DNA from: Sporosarcina sp. P13
GTDB taxonomy: Bacteria; Bacillota; Bacilli; Bacillales_A; Planococcaceae
Assembly: GCF_002743055.1 (NCBI RefSeq)
Contig: NZ_PDYM01000009.1
Location: 32,339 to 96,338 of the forward strand
Direction of reading: 5' to 3'
Length of the DNA stretch: 64,000 bases
Shown here: in pieces, positions 17,882-26,121 of the stretch
How positions within the stretch are numbered: the stretch's first letter is position 1
How the letters are laid out: each line of letters starts with the position of its first letter
Program-made: the position numbers and the translations under genes
Notes under the pieces: model-generated
Database searches by the model: none
Seen by the model: only the letters and a program-made list of their open reading frames with translations
What the model was told of the DNA's origin: nothing

Positions 17882-19054
17882 ATGATGAAAAACGAAGAGA
17901 TGTTATTAATTCCGGGACCTACTCCTGTAGTAGATTCCATTTATGATGCAATGGCGAGCGAAACGCGATCTCACACAGATCCACGTTTTGTGAAAATCTA
18001 TAAGCATACAATTGATCAAACGAGAGAAATATTTAATACGACCGGGGAAGTTTTTGTCGTGGCGGGTTCAGGTACAATCGCGATGGAAATGGCTATTGTT
18101 AACACGATTGCAGAAGGAGAGAGTCTTCTCATCGTAAGTCATGGCTATTTTGGCGATCGTTTCATCAAGTTAGGACAAGCGTTTGGAATTCAAGTAGATG
18201 TACTACAAGCTGAATGGGGCCAGCAAGTATCTCCAGAAGACCTTGATCGCAAACTTTCAGAAGGAAATTATAAAGCAGTTACTGTAACGCATGCAGATAC
18301 ATCTACAGGAGTTGCTGCTGACTTGGATGCAATTGTGCCAGTTATCAAGAAGCATGGTGCATTAGTAATCGTAGATGGTGTCTGTGCGTCTACAGCAATG
18401 GAAGAGGATATGAGCAAGGAATACGGTGGGGAGGGCAATACACTCGACATCGTTTTGACAGGTTCCCAAAAAGCGATTGGCGTGCCTCCGGGTCTAGCGC
18501 TTGTGGCATTTAATCAAAAAGCACTTGATGCACGTGCGGCAATGGAAAGAGTACAAGCCTATTACTGTGATATTTATAATTGGATTCCAGTCATGCATGA
18601 TCCATCGAAATACTTTGCAACACCTGCAGTGAACTTGATCTATGCTTTAGAAGAGGGACTGCGCATTGTTTTAGAAGAAGGAATGGAAAAACGTATCGCA
18701 AGACATATAGCATTTGGACGTGCTGTACGTCAAAGCTTGGCTGTCTACGGTATGAAAGCTTTAGCATCAGAAGAAGTAGCAGCACCTACATTGAGCTGTA
18801 TTCTATATCCAGAGGGTGTGGATGATGCGAAGTTCCGTGCGGCAATGGCAGACAAAGGAACAATCTTGTCTGGTTCATTAGCACATTTGGCAGGCAAAGC
18901 GTTCCGTATCGGACATATGGGGAACTCTACAGCAGATATGCTAGAGAAAGCGGTCATGCAAATTGGTGAAACGTTAAACGAAATGGGTCATCAAGTAGAT
19001 ATTTCCAAAGCACAAGCGGTATTTTTAAGTGAGGTTAAGCAGATAACCGTATAA
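17882..19054 (+). CDS. class V aminotransferase (alanine/serine-glyoxylate type)
   Basis: A 390-residue PLP enzyme of the fold-type I class V family, closest in look to serine-glyoxylate, alanine-glyoxylate and ureidoglycine-glyoxylate aminotransferases. It begins LLIPGPTPV; HADTSTGV (near residue 142) and the PLP lysine in TGSQKAIGVPPG (near 200) are present. It would transfer an amino group to glyoxylate, giving glycine. Lying just after isocitrate lyase, it offers a route from glyoxylate to glycine, which is inference. The ATG at 17882 (a second at 17885) follows AAAGGAGG; earlier in-frame codons have no ribosome site. Separate terminators before it suggest its own promoter. Confidence 0.88.
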   Translation: MMKNEEMLLIPGPTPVVDSIYDAMASETRSHTDPRFVKIYKHTIDQTREIFNTTGEVFVVAGSGTIAMEMAIVNTIAEGESLLIVSHGYFGDRFIKLGQAFGIQVDVLQAEWGQQVSPEDLDRKLSEGNYKAVTVTHADTSTGVAADLDAIVPVIKKHGALVIVDGVCASTAMEEDMSKEYGGEGNTLDIVLTGSQKAIGVPPGLALVAFNQKALDARAAMERVQAYYCDIYNWIPVMHDPSKYFATPAVNLIYALEEGLRIVLEEGMEKRIARHIAFGRAVRQSLAVYGMKALASEEVAAPTLSCILYPEGVDDAKFRAAMADKGTILSGSLAHLAGKAFRIGHMGNSTADMLEKAVMQIGETLNEMGHQVDISKAQAVFLSEVKQITV

Positions 19055-19060
19055 ATTATA

Positions 19061-19101
19061 AAGTCGCCACGGGAAGATTTCTTCCCAGAGCGACTTTTTA
19101 A
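19061..19101 (+). terminator. terminator after the aminotransferase
   Basis: AAGTCGC plus GGGAAGA pairs with TCTTCCC plus GCGACTT, with a symmetric 3x3 internal loop, then TTTTT. Confidence 0.85.
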
Positions 19102-19134
19102 TTTCTCTGTTCTCTTTACATGTTTCGTATTATG

Positions 19135-19545
19135 GATTTAGTAAATTCTAGCCACTTCAATCCGCTTCTTTTATATAGAGAAGCAATTCGTCACTGAACC
19201 CACTTCGGCGCTGGCGGATGGCTCCCGCAATAAGCCAGAAAGGAAGACCGCCTCTCTGTCTTATTGCTACGCCTACCGCTTGTAAGGCGCCTGCGTTTGG
19301 TAAGGAGAGGTAAGTAGCATAGTTTTTTGAAGTTAGTAATAGATTCAGTAAGTTCTAGCCACTTTAATCCGCATCTGTATGTAGGGGAGTAATTCATCAC
19401 TGTACTCACTTCGGCGCTGGCGGATGGCTCCCACAATAAGCCAGATAGGAAGTGCACCTATCCGTCTTATTGCTACGCCTACCGCTTGTAAGGCGCCTGC
19501 GTTTTGTGAAGAGAAGTATGTAACATAGTACTTTAAAGTTTAAAA
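19135..19545. repeat. R2 tandem repeat, two copies of about 207 bp
   Basis: Copy 1 is 19135-19341, copy 2 about 19342-19545. Both contain GGCGCTGGCGG ... GCAATAAG ... CTTATTG ... CCGCTTGTAAGGCGCC, a nested hairpin. In copy 1 GCAATAAG pairs perfectly with CTTATTGC. The loop tip differs: AGAAAGG in one, GATAGG pairing with CCTATC in the other. Frames that read through are repeat by-products. Confidence 0.85.
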
Positions 19546-19595
19546 GTGAATGTTACTATGTATCAAAGACTACTAAAACTACACTGTACTCAATA

Positions 19596-20337
19596 GCGTA
19601 GGCACAACTGCGGGGTCAGCCGAAGCCATGAGACAACTAGCGCGTCCTTCGCTAGCTGGCTCATGGCGGGAGGCAATCCCCCACGTGCCGAAGCGATGAT
19701 AGAAAACCGACCTTTACTAACTTCAGTATCGAAAAAAAGTCGAGCAACGCCCCAACACAAAGTGATTTTCCTACGTACAGAAACCCATCCAACCTACCTT
19801 GCACTCAAAAAGCGAAGGCACAACTGCGGGGTCAGCCGAAGCGGTGATAGGAAACCGAACTTTACTAACTTCAGTATCGAAAAAAAGTCGAGCAACGCCC
19901 CAACACAAAGTGATTTTCCTACGTACAGAAACCCATCCAACCTACCTTGCACTCAAAAAGCGAAGGCACAACTGCGGGGTCAGCCGAAACAAAGAGACAG
20001 CTAGCGTCCTTTGCTAGTTGGCTCTTTGTGGGAGGCAATCCCCCACGTGCCGAAGCGATGATAGAAAACCGACCTGCACTACCTTCAGCACCGTGAATAA
20101 GTCGAGCAACGACACAACACAAAATGGTTTTCCTACGTACAGAAGCCTACTAAAACTACACTGCACTCAAAAAGCGAAGGCACAACTGCGGGGTCAGCCG
20201 AAGCCATGAGACAACTAGCGCGTCCTTCGCTAGCTGGCTCCTGGCGGGAGGCAATCCCCCACGTGCCGAAGCGGTAATAGAAAACTGACCTGCACTACCT
20301 TCAGTACCGTAAAAAAGTCGAGCAACGACACAAATAA
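19596..20337. repeat. R3 tandem repeat array, four units
   Basis: Units start at 19596, 19812, 19960 and 20174, each at GCG(A/T)AGGCACAACTGCGG. Full units are 214-216 bp; unit 2 is 148 bp because a 68-bp hairpin segment is missing; unit 4 ends at the amidase terminator. Full units contain an 8-bp outer stem (19625-19632 with 19660-19667 in unit 1; 19989-19996 with 20022-20029 in unit 3) and an inner CTAGCG/CGCTAG stem. The array fills most of the gap between convergent genes. No gene is supported in it. Confidence 0.88.
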
Positions 20338-20372
20338 CCCCTCTCAAGATCAAAACCTTGAAAGGGGGGGGG
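20338..20372 (-). terminator. terminator after the SLH amidase, with a G9 tract
   Basis: CCCCTCTCAAG (20338-20348) pairs with CTTGAAAGGGG (20357-20367) with a small mismatch. Nine consecutive G (20364-20372) lie between the stem and the stop codon. The T run on the minus strand is weak. Confidence 0.55.
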
Positions 20373-20378
20373 AGTGCA

Positions 20379-22043
20379 TTACTGCTTGTAATAATATTGG
20401 TATAGCCCTTGATAAATCGCATCCGCATAAATATTAGCATACGTTTCACTAGTCAGCTTCTTATAATCATCAGCATTTGACAAGAAACCAAGCTCAACAA
20501 GAACAGCTGCGACATTATTATTACGTATCACGTAGAAACGACTATCCTTCACGCCGCGATCAACCATATTTGCCTTCTGTACAATATTACGCTGAATGAA
20601 AGTTGCTAAATCGCGACTTTCAGTAGCATTCACATTACTAGAAGAATCATAAAACGTTTCCGTACCTTTTGCAGTAAAACCTGCTGCATTCACATGAATC
20701 GATACAAAGGCTTCTGCATAATTACTTTTAGCGAAATTTGTACGTTCCTCCAACGAATAATACTTATCCGTAGAACGTGTCATTAATACTTTCGCACCTG
20801 CACTTCTCAACTTTGCTTCTAACTTCTTTGAAACATTTAATGTGATCGTTTTTTCTGTTTGACTACTCTTGACTGTACCCGGGTCGTGTCCACCATGTCC
20901 AGCATCTACAACGATGACTCGATCTCGTAATGGGTTGCCTGTTTGGTTCAGCAGCTTAAGATACGTTTTATGGACATAACCTGTTGTACTACCCATACGA
21001 ATTTTTGCCCAGTAACCTGAGATAGAAAGGACTTCAACTTTCTGTCCAATCTTAAGCGATGCTACTAATGGTGCGCTTGAGTTGCCCGCTGAACGTACAT
21101 TCAAATTAGTAACAGTCACTTTACCCATCAATTTAGCTGAAGGAGTAGGTGTTGGCGGTTCTGGCTTAGGCGGTATAGGTGCTGGTTTATCTGAGTCTAA
21201 ATTAGTAGTTGTATAGTATTCGTGAATATATCCTTCAACACCAGCTATATTTACTTTCAACCACACGCCTGTACTACCGATTACTTCTACAAGTGTACCG
21301 TTAGGCAATGCGTCGATAATTTTAGATGATGCAGAAGGAGCACTGCGTACATTCAATGGATCTTTGTCGTCGCCTGTTTTAACCTTTACATATTTGACAC
21401 TTGATTGTTGATCAGGAGCTTTTACTTTAAGTGCAAACTGCTTATCCAATGCGCGTGCTACGAACAAAGCGAAGTGAGAACGAATGAGTTTTTCTTGAGG
21501 TAAGAACTTTTTGTTGTCACCTTGTGTAATACCTGCATAATACAGTCCATTAATTCGTTCTGCATACTTATGATTGGAGACATCTGTTAACACTAAAGGC
21601 TTTTGAGCTGTGACTTTTTCTGATAATTTAAACGCAACAGATAGTGCGTAGGCCATTTCCTCGCGTTTAATCTCTTCGTTTGGATTGAAGCGACCATTGC
21701 TGTTTAAAATAAAGAAACCTTTTTGAAGAGCAATATTAGCATACTTGTATTGTTCACTAGCGGGATCTAGCCCAACAATTTTCATATTAATTAGAGGGAC
21801 ATTTTGATTACCTGTCGCAATAACAAGCATTTTCGCGACGTGTGAACGTCTTAACTTGTCTCTCGGATTAAAATTAATAGATTTATTAACAATACCTTTA
21901 TTTGCTATGTAGTGAACTTCCTTAAAGTATTCCCGCTCGGCAGGGACGTCGGAAAATTTGAAGCTTGCTAATGACTGAAGAGGTGAGAGTATTAAGATGG
22001 TTAGCAACAATAGAATAGTAGTTGCCCATTTGAAATAATTCAT
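20379..22043 (-). CDS. SLH-anchored N-acetylmuramoyl-L-alanine amidase
   Basis: 554 residues, exported. Signal peptide about 1-26. Three SLH domains (about 28-205), two bacterial SH3 domains (about 217-280 and 305-367) separated by a Pro/Lys linker (PAPIPPKPEPPTPTP), then an Amidase_3 zinc domain (about 375-552). Zinc and catalytic residues are visible in VVDAGHGGHDPGT (His), the Glu of SLEERTNFA, SIHVNAAG (His) and VELGFLSN (Glu). It cuts the bond between MurNAc and the stem peptide and should be held at the surface by SLH binding. ATG 22043 follows AAGGAGGAACTC. A separate NlpC/P60-SLH gene lies upstream on the same strand. Confidence 0.92.
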   Translation of the reverse strand: MNYFKWATTILLLLTILILSPLQSLASFKFSDVPAEREYFKEVHYIANKGIVNKSINFNPRDKLRRSHVAKMLVIATGNQNVPLINMKIVGLDPASEQYKYANIALQKGFFILNSNGRFNPNEEIKREEMAYALSVAFKLSEKVTAQKPLVLTDVSNHKYAERINGLYYAGITQGDNKKFLPQEKLIRSHFALFVARALDKQFALKVKAPDQQSSVKYVKVKTGDDKDPLNVRSAPSASSKIIDALPNGTLVEVIGSTGVWLKVNIAGVEGYIHEYYTTTNLDSDKPAPIPPKPEPPTPTPSAKLMGKVTVTNLNVRSAGNSSAPLVASLKIGQKVEVLSISGYWAKIRMGSTTGYVHKTYLKLLNQTGNPLRDRVIVVDAGHGGHDPGTVKSSQTEKTITLNVSKKLEAKLRSAGAKVLMTRSTDKYYSLEERTNFAKSNYAEAFVSIHVNAAGFTAKGTETFYDSSSNVNATESRDLATFIQRNIVQKANMVDRGVKDSRFYVIRNNNVAAVLVELGFLSNADDYKKLTSETYANIYADAIYQGLYQYYYKQ

Positions 22044-22173
22044 GAGTTCCTCCTTAAATATAGTTTATTACAAGACCCATAGGTTCATTTTACCAATGTT
22101 GAAAAGTGAATACTAGTCGTTTTCTCTACTATTCATAAATTAATAACTTCTGCGAATTTGATTCTTAATAACC

Positions 22174-22206
22174 AAAAAATCGAATGCTCTAGGAGAACAT
22201 TCGAAA
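22174..22206 (-). terminator. terminator after the NlpC/P60-SLH gene
   Basis: TCGAATG (22180-22186) pairs with CATTCGA (22198-22204), extended by CTC/GAG, followed on the minus strand by TTTTTT. Confidence 0.75.
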
Positions 22207-22212
22207 AGAAGG

Positions 22213-23154
22213 TTATTTAGTAATACGATTCATGAAAGCATGTAGGTGTTTACTAGACACTTTATCATTTAAGCCAAATGTTCCATCGCCATATCCACTT
22301 GTAATATTGTGATAGTAAAGAATGTTGATATATTCAGTGGCCCAGTGGTTGGCCGGTACATCTTTAAAATTTGCGATAGCTGATCCACGCAAGCCAAAAG
22401 CTCTAACTAATATTTTAGCCATTTGTGCGCGAGTTAATTCTTTGTTTGGGTTGAAATTTCCTTGGAAACCTGAAAAGATATTTGCTTCTGCAACTGCTAA
22501 AATCGCATGGTAATGTGGATTTGATTCATCGACATCTTTAAATGTCAAGTTACCTGTCGTTTGCTCTAGCCCAAGTGCATCCGCAAGTTCTTGTGCAACT
22601 TCTGCACGTGTAGCATAAATAACTTCTCTAACAGGAGCTGCTGCTGCGAATTGTGATTCAGCTTTACTAGTTTCATTGTCTATAGTGGGTTTGTTATTAT
22701 TTTCAGTAGTGAAGTCAGTCACACGACGAGCACCAATATAGCGGCTTTTCCAATAGTATGGATCATCCAGGGAAGATACCATTACACCTTTACTTACAGA
22801 AGCGTGTATGAAGTTATTAGAACCTATGTAAATCCCAACGTGTGAAACACCACGACCTGATGTATTGAAGAAAACTAAATCCCCTACTACTAGGTTGCTT
22901 TTTGAAACTGGTGTACCTATAGCCATTTGTTGGCCCGTTGTTCGCGGCAATGAGACGCCTTCTTTTTTGAATACATATTGTGTATATCCTGAACAATCAA
23001 AAGCATTTGGAGTTGTCCCACCTAATAGATAAGGTGTCCCTAAATAGTTACGCGCAGTGCTTATTAATGACGTTGGTGAGTTTGCGGACGCAAAATCTGG
23101 TGCAATTGATAAGAATAAAAAACTTGCCAAGACCAGAGACATTAGACGTTTCAT
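22213..23154 (-). CDS. NlpC/P60 peptidase with SLH domains
   Basis: 313 residues, exported. Signal peptide 1-24 (cut after ASA). NlpC/P60 cysteine peptidase domain about 28-145: the catalytic Cys is in NAFDCSGYTQYVF, His in SHVGIYIG and a second polar site in NFIHAS. After an Asn/Thr/Ala linker come two full SLH domains and the remains of one (about 190-313), with FKDV starts and NPNKELTRAQMAKIL. It should cut peptide cross-links (D-Glu to diaminoacid) at the wall. ATG 23154 lies after GAAAGGGGAATTTGAG. With the adjacent amidase it forms a pair of SLH-held hydrolases. Confidence 0.9.
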   Translation of the reverse strand: MKRLMSLVLASFLFLSIAPDFASANSPTSLISTARNYLGTPYLLGGTTPNAFDCSGYTQYVFKKEGVSLPRTTGQQMAIGTPVSKSNLVVGDLVFFNTSGRGVSHVGIYIGSNNFIHASVSKGVMVSSLDDPYYWKSRYIGARRVTDFTTENNNKPTIDNETSKAESQFAAAAPVREVIYATRAEVAQELADALGLEQTTGNLTFKDVDESNPHYHAILAVAEANIFSGFQGNFNPNKELTRAQMAKILVRAFGLRGSAIANFKDVPANHWATEYINILYYHNITSGYGDGTFGLNDKVSSKHLHAFMNRITK

Positions 23155-23378
23155 GCTGTTCTCAAATTCCCCTTTCGCACAATCAACTGCTGTGCTTAGT
23201 AATCTAGGAATATATTAGCATTTATAAACATGATATTTGTTACAGTTATATTACAAGAGCATTACACGGGATAATATAATTGAAATGTTAGTACAAACAC
23301 CTATAAACTAATTTGAATAGGTAAAAGGTATAGAATAGCCAGTTAAGTGTTGTTGCGACTTTCTATCTGCTATGATTA

Positions 23379-23387
23379 TGGTATAAT
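23379..23387 (+). promoter_or_regulatory. extended -10 promoter for the glycosyltransferase
   Basis: TGG followed by TATAAT (23382-23387), 60 bases before the GTG start. The 292-base divergent gap holds no other recognised signal. Confidence 0.4.
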
Positions 23388-23446
23388 CATTCAACGTAAT
23401 AAAGAGCTGACCTGTTAAAGGAAAAAGCTATAAAGGATGGTAACTA

Positions 23447-24550
23447 GTGACTAAAGTTGTAGTGTTTAGCAATATGTATCCTTCTGAACAACACCCTACA
23501 TACGGGATATTCGTGAAGAATCAAGTAGAATTACTAAAAAATAATGGCTTTGACGTGAAAGTCATTGCTATTCATGAACCAGGAAAAGGGAAGTTTGAAA
23601 AAATAACGAAGTATCTTTCATGGGGGATGCATTCGTTAATTTATTTAATGAAGAAGAAAAAGTCCATTAGTATCACGCATGCGCATTATGCGTTTCCGAC
23701 GGGCATGATTTCGTTACTAGGGAAGAAGTTTTTTAACATTCCGTATGTCGTGACTGTTCACGGTGGGGATCTCGATAAAATGGCGAAAAAGAGTGCGCGC
23801 ATTGCGAAATACACAAAACGTATTTTGCAAGAAGCATCTCAAGTGATAGCGGTAGGTGAAAAGCTACGCAATGATGTAATAGAAGTGTATGGTGTATCTC
23901 CGCAAAATGTCGAGGTCATGAGTATGGGGGTCGATACGAACGTCTTTAAACCGATGGGGCGGGAAGACGTTCGACTTTTATTAAACGTACCGCTAAATGA
24001 ACGCGTGCTTATTTATGTAGGAAATGTTATTGAAGCAAAAGGCGTTATGGAATTACTAGATGCGTATGAACGACTGAGGGAAACGCATGATGATCTTCTA
24101 CTCTATATAATAGGGTCACAAAAAGATCAACGTTTTGTTGGGTTGGTGAAAGAGAAGATTGAAAGCAAAGGCGTGTCAGGTATAGAGTTTAGAGAGCCGG
24201 TAAGCCAACTGGAACTCGCGAAGTGGATGTCAGCAACAGATGTATTAGTATTGCCGTCGTACCATGAGGGGTTTGGTCTAGTGGCGCTAGAGGCACTTTC
24301 ATCAGGTGCGAAGGTAGTTGCAACAAATGTCGGTGGTCTTCCTTACTTATTAAAAGATGGTGCAGGTGTGCTAGTTGAACCGCGTGATCCAGAAATGCTT
24401 GCGGAAGGTTTAGCACAAGCGCTTGTCAATGAAGTATCACGTTCACAACATGAAACCATACAGCAAGTGATCCAGCAACATTCTTCTGAAGTAATCGTCA
24501 AGAGATTGAGTGATATCTACCAGCGGAATGGAAAGGGAACTGCGAAATGA
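23447..24550 (+). CDS. GT4-type glycosyltransferase
   Basis: 367 residues, GT-B fold of family GT4, similar in layout to TuaC of teichuronic acid synthesis. The N-terminal half shows FSNMYPSEQHPTYGIFVKNQ and THAHYAFPTG; the C-terminal half has the nucleotide-sugar site with the EX7E motif in EGFGLVALEALSSG (about 271-284). Cytoplasmic. GTG 23447 follows AAAGGATGG. It overlaps the next gene, a flippase, by 4 bases (ATGA), so the pair likely builds and exports one lipid-linked glycan. The sugar donor and acceptor cannot be told. Confidence 0.85.
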   Translation: MTKVVVFSNMYPSEQHPTYGIFVKNQVELLKNNGFDVKVIAIHEPGKGKFEKITKYLSWGMHSLIYLMKKKKSISITHAHYAFPTGMISLLGKKFFNIPYVVTVHGGDLDKMAKKSARIAKYTKRILQEASQVIAVGEKLRNDVIEVYGVSPQNVEVMSMGVDTNVFKPMGREDVRLLLNVPLNERVLIYVGNVIEAKGVMELLDAYERLRETHDDLLLYIIGSQKDQRFVGLVKEKIESKGVSGIEFREPVSQLELAKWMSATDVLVLPSYHEGFGLVALEALSSGAKVVATNVGGLPYLLKDGAGVLVEPRDPEMLAEGLAQALVNEVSRSQHETIQQVIQQHSSEVIVKRLSDIYQRNGKGTAK

Positions 24551-25830
24551 GTAAGTTATTTAAGATTATCGGTGCTGTTGCGGTCATCAATATTGTTGCT
24601 AGACTCTTCGGTTTTGGAAGAGAAGTAGTTATCGGTATTCAGTATGGCACTTCGACTGTTGCTGATGCGATTGCAACGGCGTATACAATACCTAACTTCA
24701 TTTACTTAGTACTTGGAGGAGCGTTGACGACAGCGTTCATATCAGTCTATCATTCATCTAAAATGGATAAGGAATTATTTGTACGGAAAGCATTCACGAC
24801 AGTTGTTCTTTCGGGGACGGTTGTTACGTTACTGATTGTGTTATTGACTAATCCGATTTTGAATCTATTTTTTAAAGATTTAAGTGGCGAAGATTACACA
24901 TTGGTTAGAAATCTCTTCTTATGGATGATGCCGTCCTCTATTGTCTTGGTCATGTCTACGTGGATGAGTGGTCTACTCAACATTAATGATCGTTTTCAGT
25001 TATCTAGTCTTGCAATCCTCTTGTATAACGCTTCGTTTGTGGCGATAGGTTTCTTATTGACCAAATGGCTTGGTCCAGAGTCCTATGGTGTCGGCGCGAT
25101 GGTCAGTGCGTTGTTAATGGGTGGATTTTTATATTGGGGTATAAAGCGGGCGGACCTTTCTTCATTGAAACCTTCATTTGGCATGACAACAGATATTAAA
25201 AAGTTATGGTGGCTCGCATTGCCTATTTTATTTGGTGGAGCGTCGTTGCAATTCTACTATATTATTCACCGAATTGCGGCAGATGGATTAGGGGAAGGGG
25301 CTATTTCTTCTATTAATTATGCATCCAAGCTGACAGGCTTTCCGCAAGCGATTTTAATGACTGCTGTGACAACTGTTATCTATCCAATGCTTGCGAAAAA
25401 AGAAGGCGATGGAGATACGAAGTCGATTAAAATGCTCTATAAAAAGGGTATGTTGTATATAATTGTTTTACTCGTGCCAGCTACTGTATTTTGTTACTTT
25501 TTAGCAGAGCCTTTAATTCGCCTAATTTTCGGCTATGGGAACTTTGGTGAGAAGTCGATCATGATAACTGTGCCAGTGTTTAAAGTGTTTGCGCTTTCGA
25601 TGTTCTTCTTAGCGGCGAATACATATATTACACGTTTTTACTATGCCAAAGGAAATTCCATTACACCGATCATATTCAGTCTGATCAGTGTCTTCGGCAT
25701 CAACATTGCAATTATCTTTGCATTCGTAGATCAAATCGGAGCACAAGCAATTGCATATGGTACGGTCATCAGTGCGGCAGTAAACTTCTTACTACTAGCA
25801 GGGTATGCACGTTTTAAATGGAAACTATAA
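24547..25830 (+). CDS. MurJ/MVIN-family lipid-linked glycan flippase
   Basis: 427 residues with about 12-14 hydrophobic helices. Belongs to the MOP superfamily, MurJ-like: the N-terminus has RLFGFGREVVIG and GTSTVADAIATAYTIPN, both characteristic. It would flip an undecaprenyl-linked precursor across the membrane. Shorter than the classic MurJ (about 510 residues), closer to short MurJ-like proteins found beside wall-glycan genes, so the cargo may be a polymer made with the preceding glycosyltransferase rather than lipid II. Start ATG overlaps the upstream stop. Confidence 0.85.
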   Translation: MSKLFKIIGAVAVINIVARLFGFGREVVIGIQYGTSTVADAIATAYTIPNFIYLVLGGALTTAFISVYHSSKMDKELFVRKAFTTVVLSGTVVTLLIVLLTNPILNLFFKDLSGEDYTLVRNLFLWMMPSSIVLVMSTWMSGLLNINDRFQLSSLAILLYNASFVAIGFLLTKWLGPESYGVGAMVSALLMGGFLYWGIKRADLSSLKPSFGMTTDIKKLWWLALPILFGGASLQFYYIIHRIAADGLGEGAISSINYASKLTGFPQAILMTAVTTVIYPMLAKKEGDGDTKSIKMLYKKGMLYIIVLLVPATVFCYFLAEPLIRLIFGYGNFGEKSIMITVPVFKVFALSMFFLAANTYITRFYYAKGNSITPIIFSLISVFGINIAIIFAFVDQIGAQAIAYGTVISAAVNFLLLAGYARFKWKL

Positions 25831-25839
25831 AACTAAAAC

Positions 25840-25872
25840 AAGAGCTTCCTCTACATAGTAGGGGAAGCTCTT
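25840..25872 (+). terminator. terminator-like hairpin after the flippase
   Basis: AAGAGCTTCCTCTAC pairs along its whole length with GTAGGGGAAGCTCTT (one T-G pair) around a 3-base loop. No long T run follows, so termination may be partial. Confidence 0.6.
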
Positions 25873-25899
25873 AGACTTTAAATGTAAATAAACCTTATT

Positions 25900-26092
25900 G
25901 CGCTACGCTCATAGAATAGCCACCCGCGCTCATAGCCCACGTCGCTGCGCTCATAGAATAGCCACCCGCGCTCATAGCCCGCGCCGCCGCGCTCATAGAA
26001 TAGCCACCCGCGCTCATAGCCCGCGTCGCCGCGCTCATAGAATAGCCTCCCGCGCTCATAGCCCGCGTCGCCACGCTCATAGCAAGTGCTCG
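25900..26092. repeat. 42-bp minisatellite built of 21-bp half units
   Basis: About four and a half copies of a 42-bp unit. Each unit joins two related 21-mers starting GCGCTCATAG: one continues AATAGCCACCC, the other CCCGCGTCGCC. GC-rich against its surroundings. Both strands stay open (low-complexity MSAGGYSMSAATRA type and Arg/His type peptides), a result of the 42-base period; no ribosome site supports a gene. Confidence 0.88.
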
Positions 26093-26121
26093 CACAGCGT
26101 TCCTAACAGCCTCCAGCTTTT

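Noticed and set aside
19191..20209. Several open frames on both strands in the R2/R3 block
   Set aside because: Their peptides repeat with the DNA period and have no start signals; they are translations of tandem repeats.
19596..20337. R3 considered as a CRISPR array
   Set aside because: Units are 148-216 bp and similar along their whole length, with no unique spacers and no cas genes nearby.
23155..23446. Possible ydaO-type (cyclic-di-AMP) riboswitch before surface genes
   Set aside because: Looked for because wall hydrolase genes often have one; no conserved core was found here or in the other leaders inspected.
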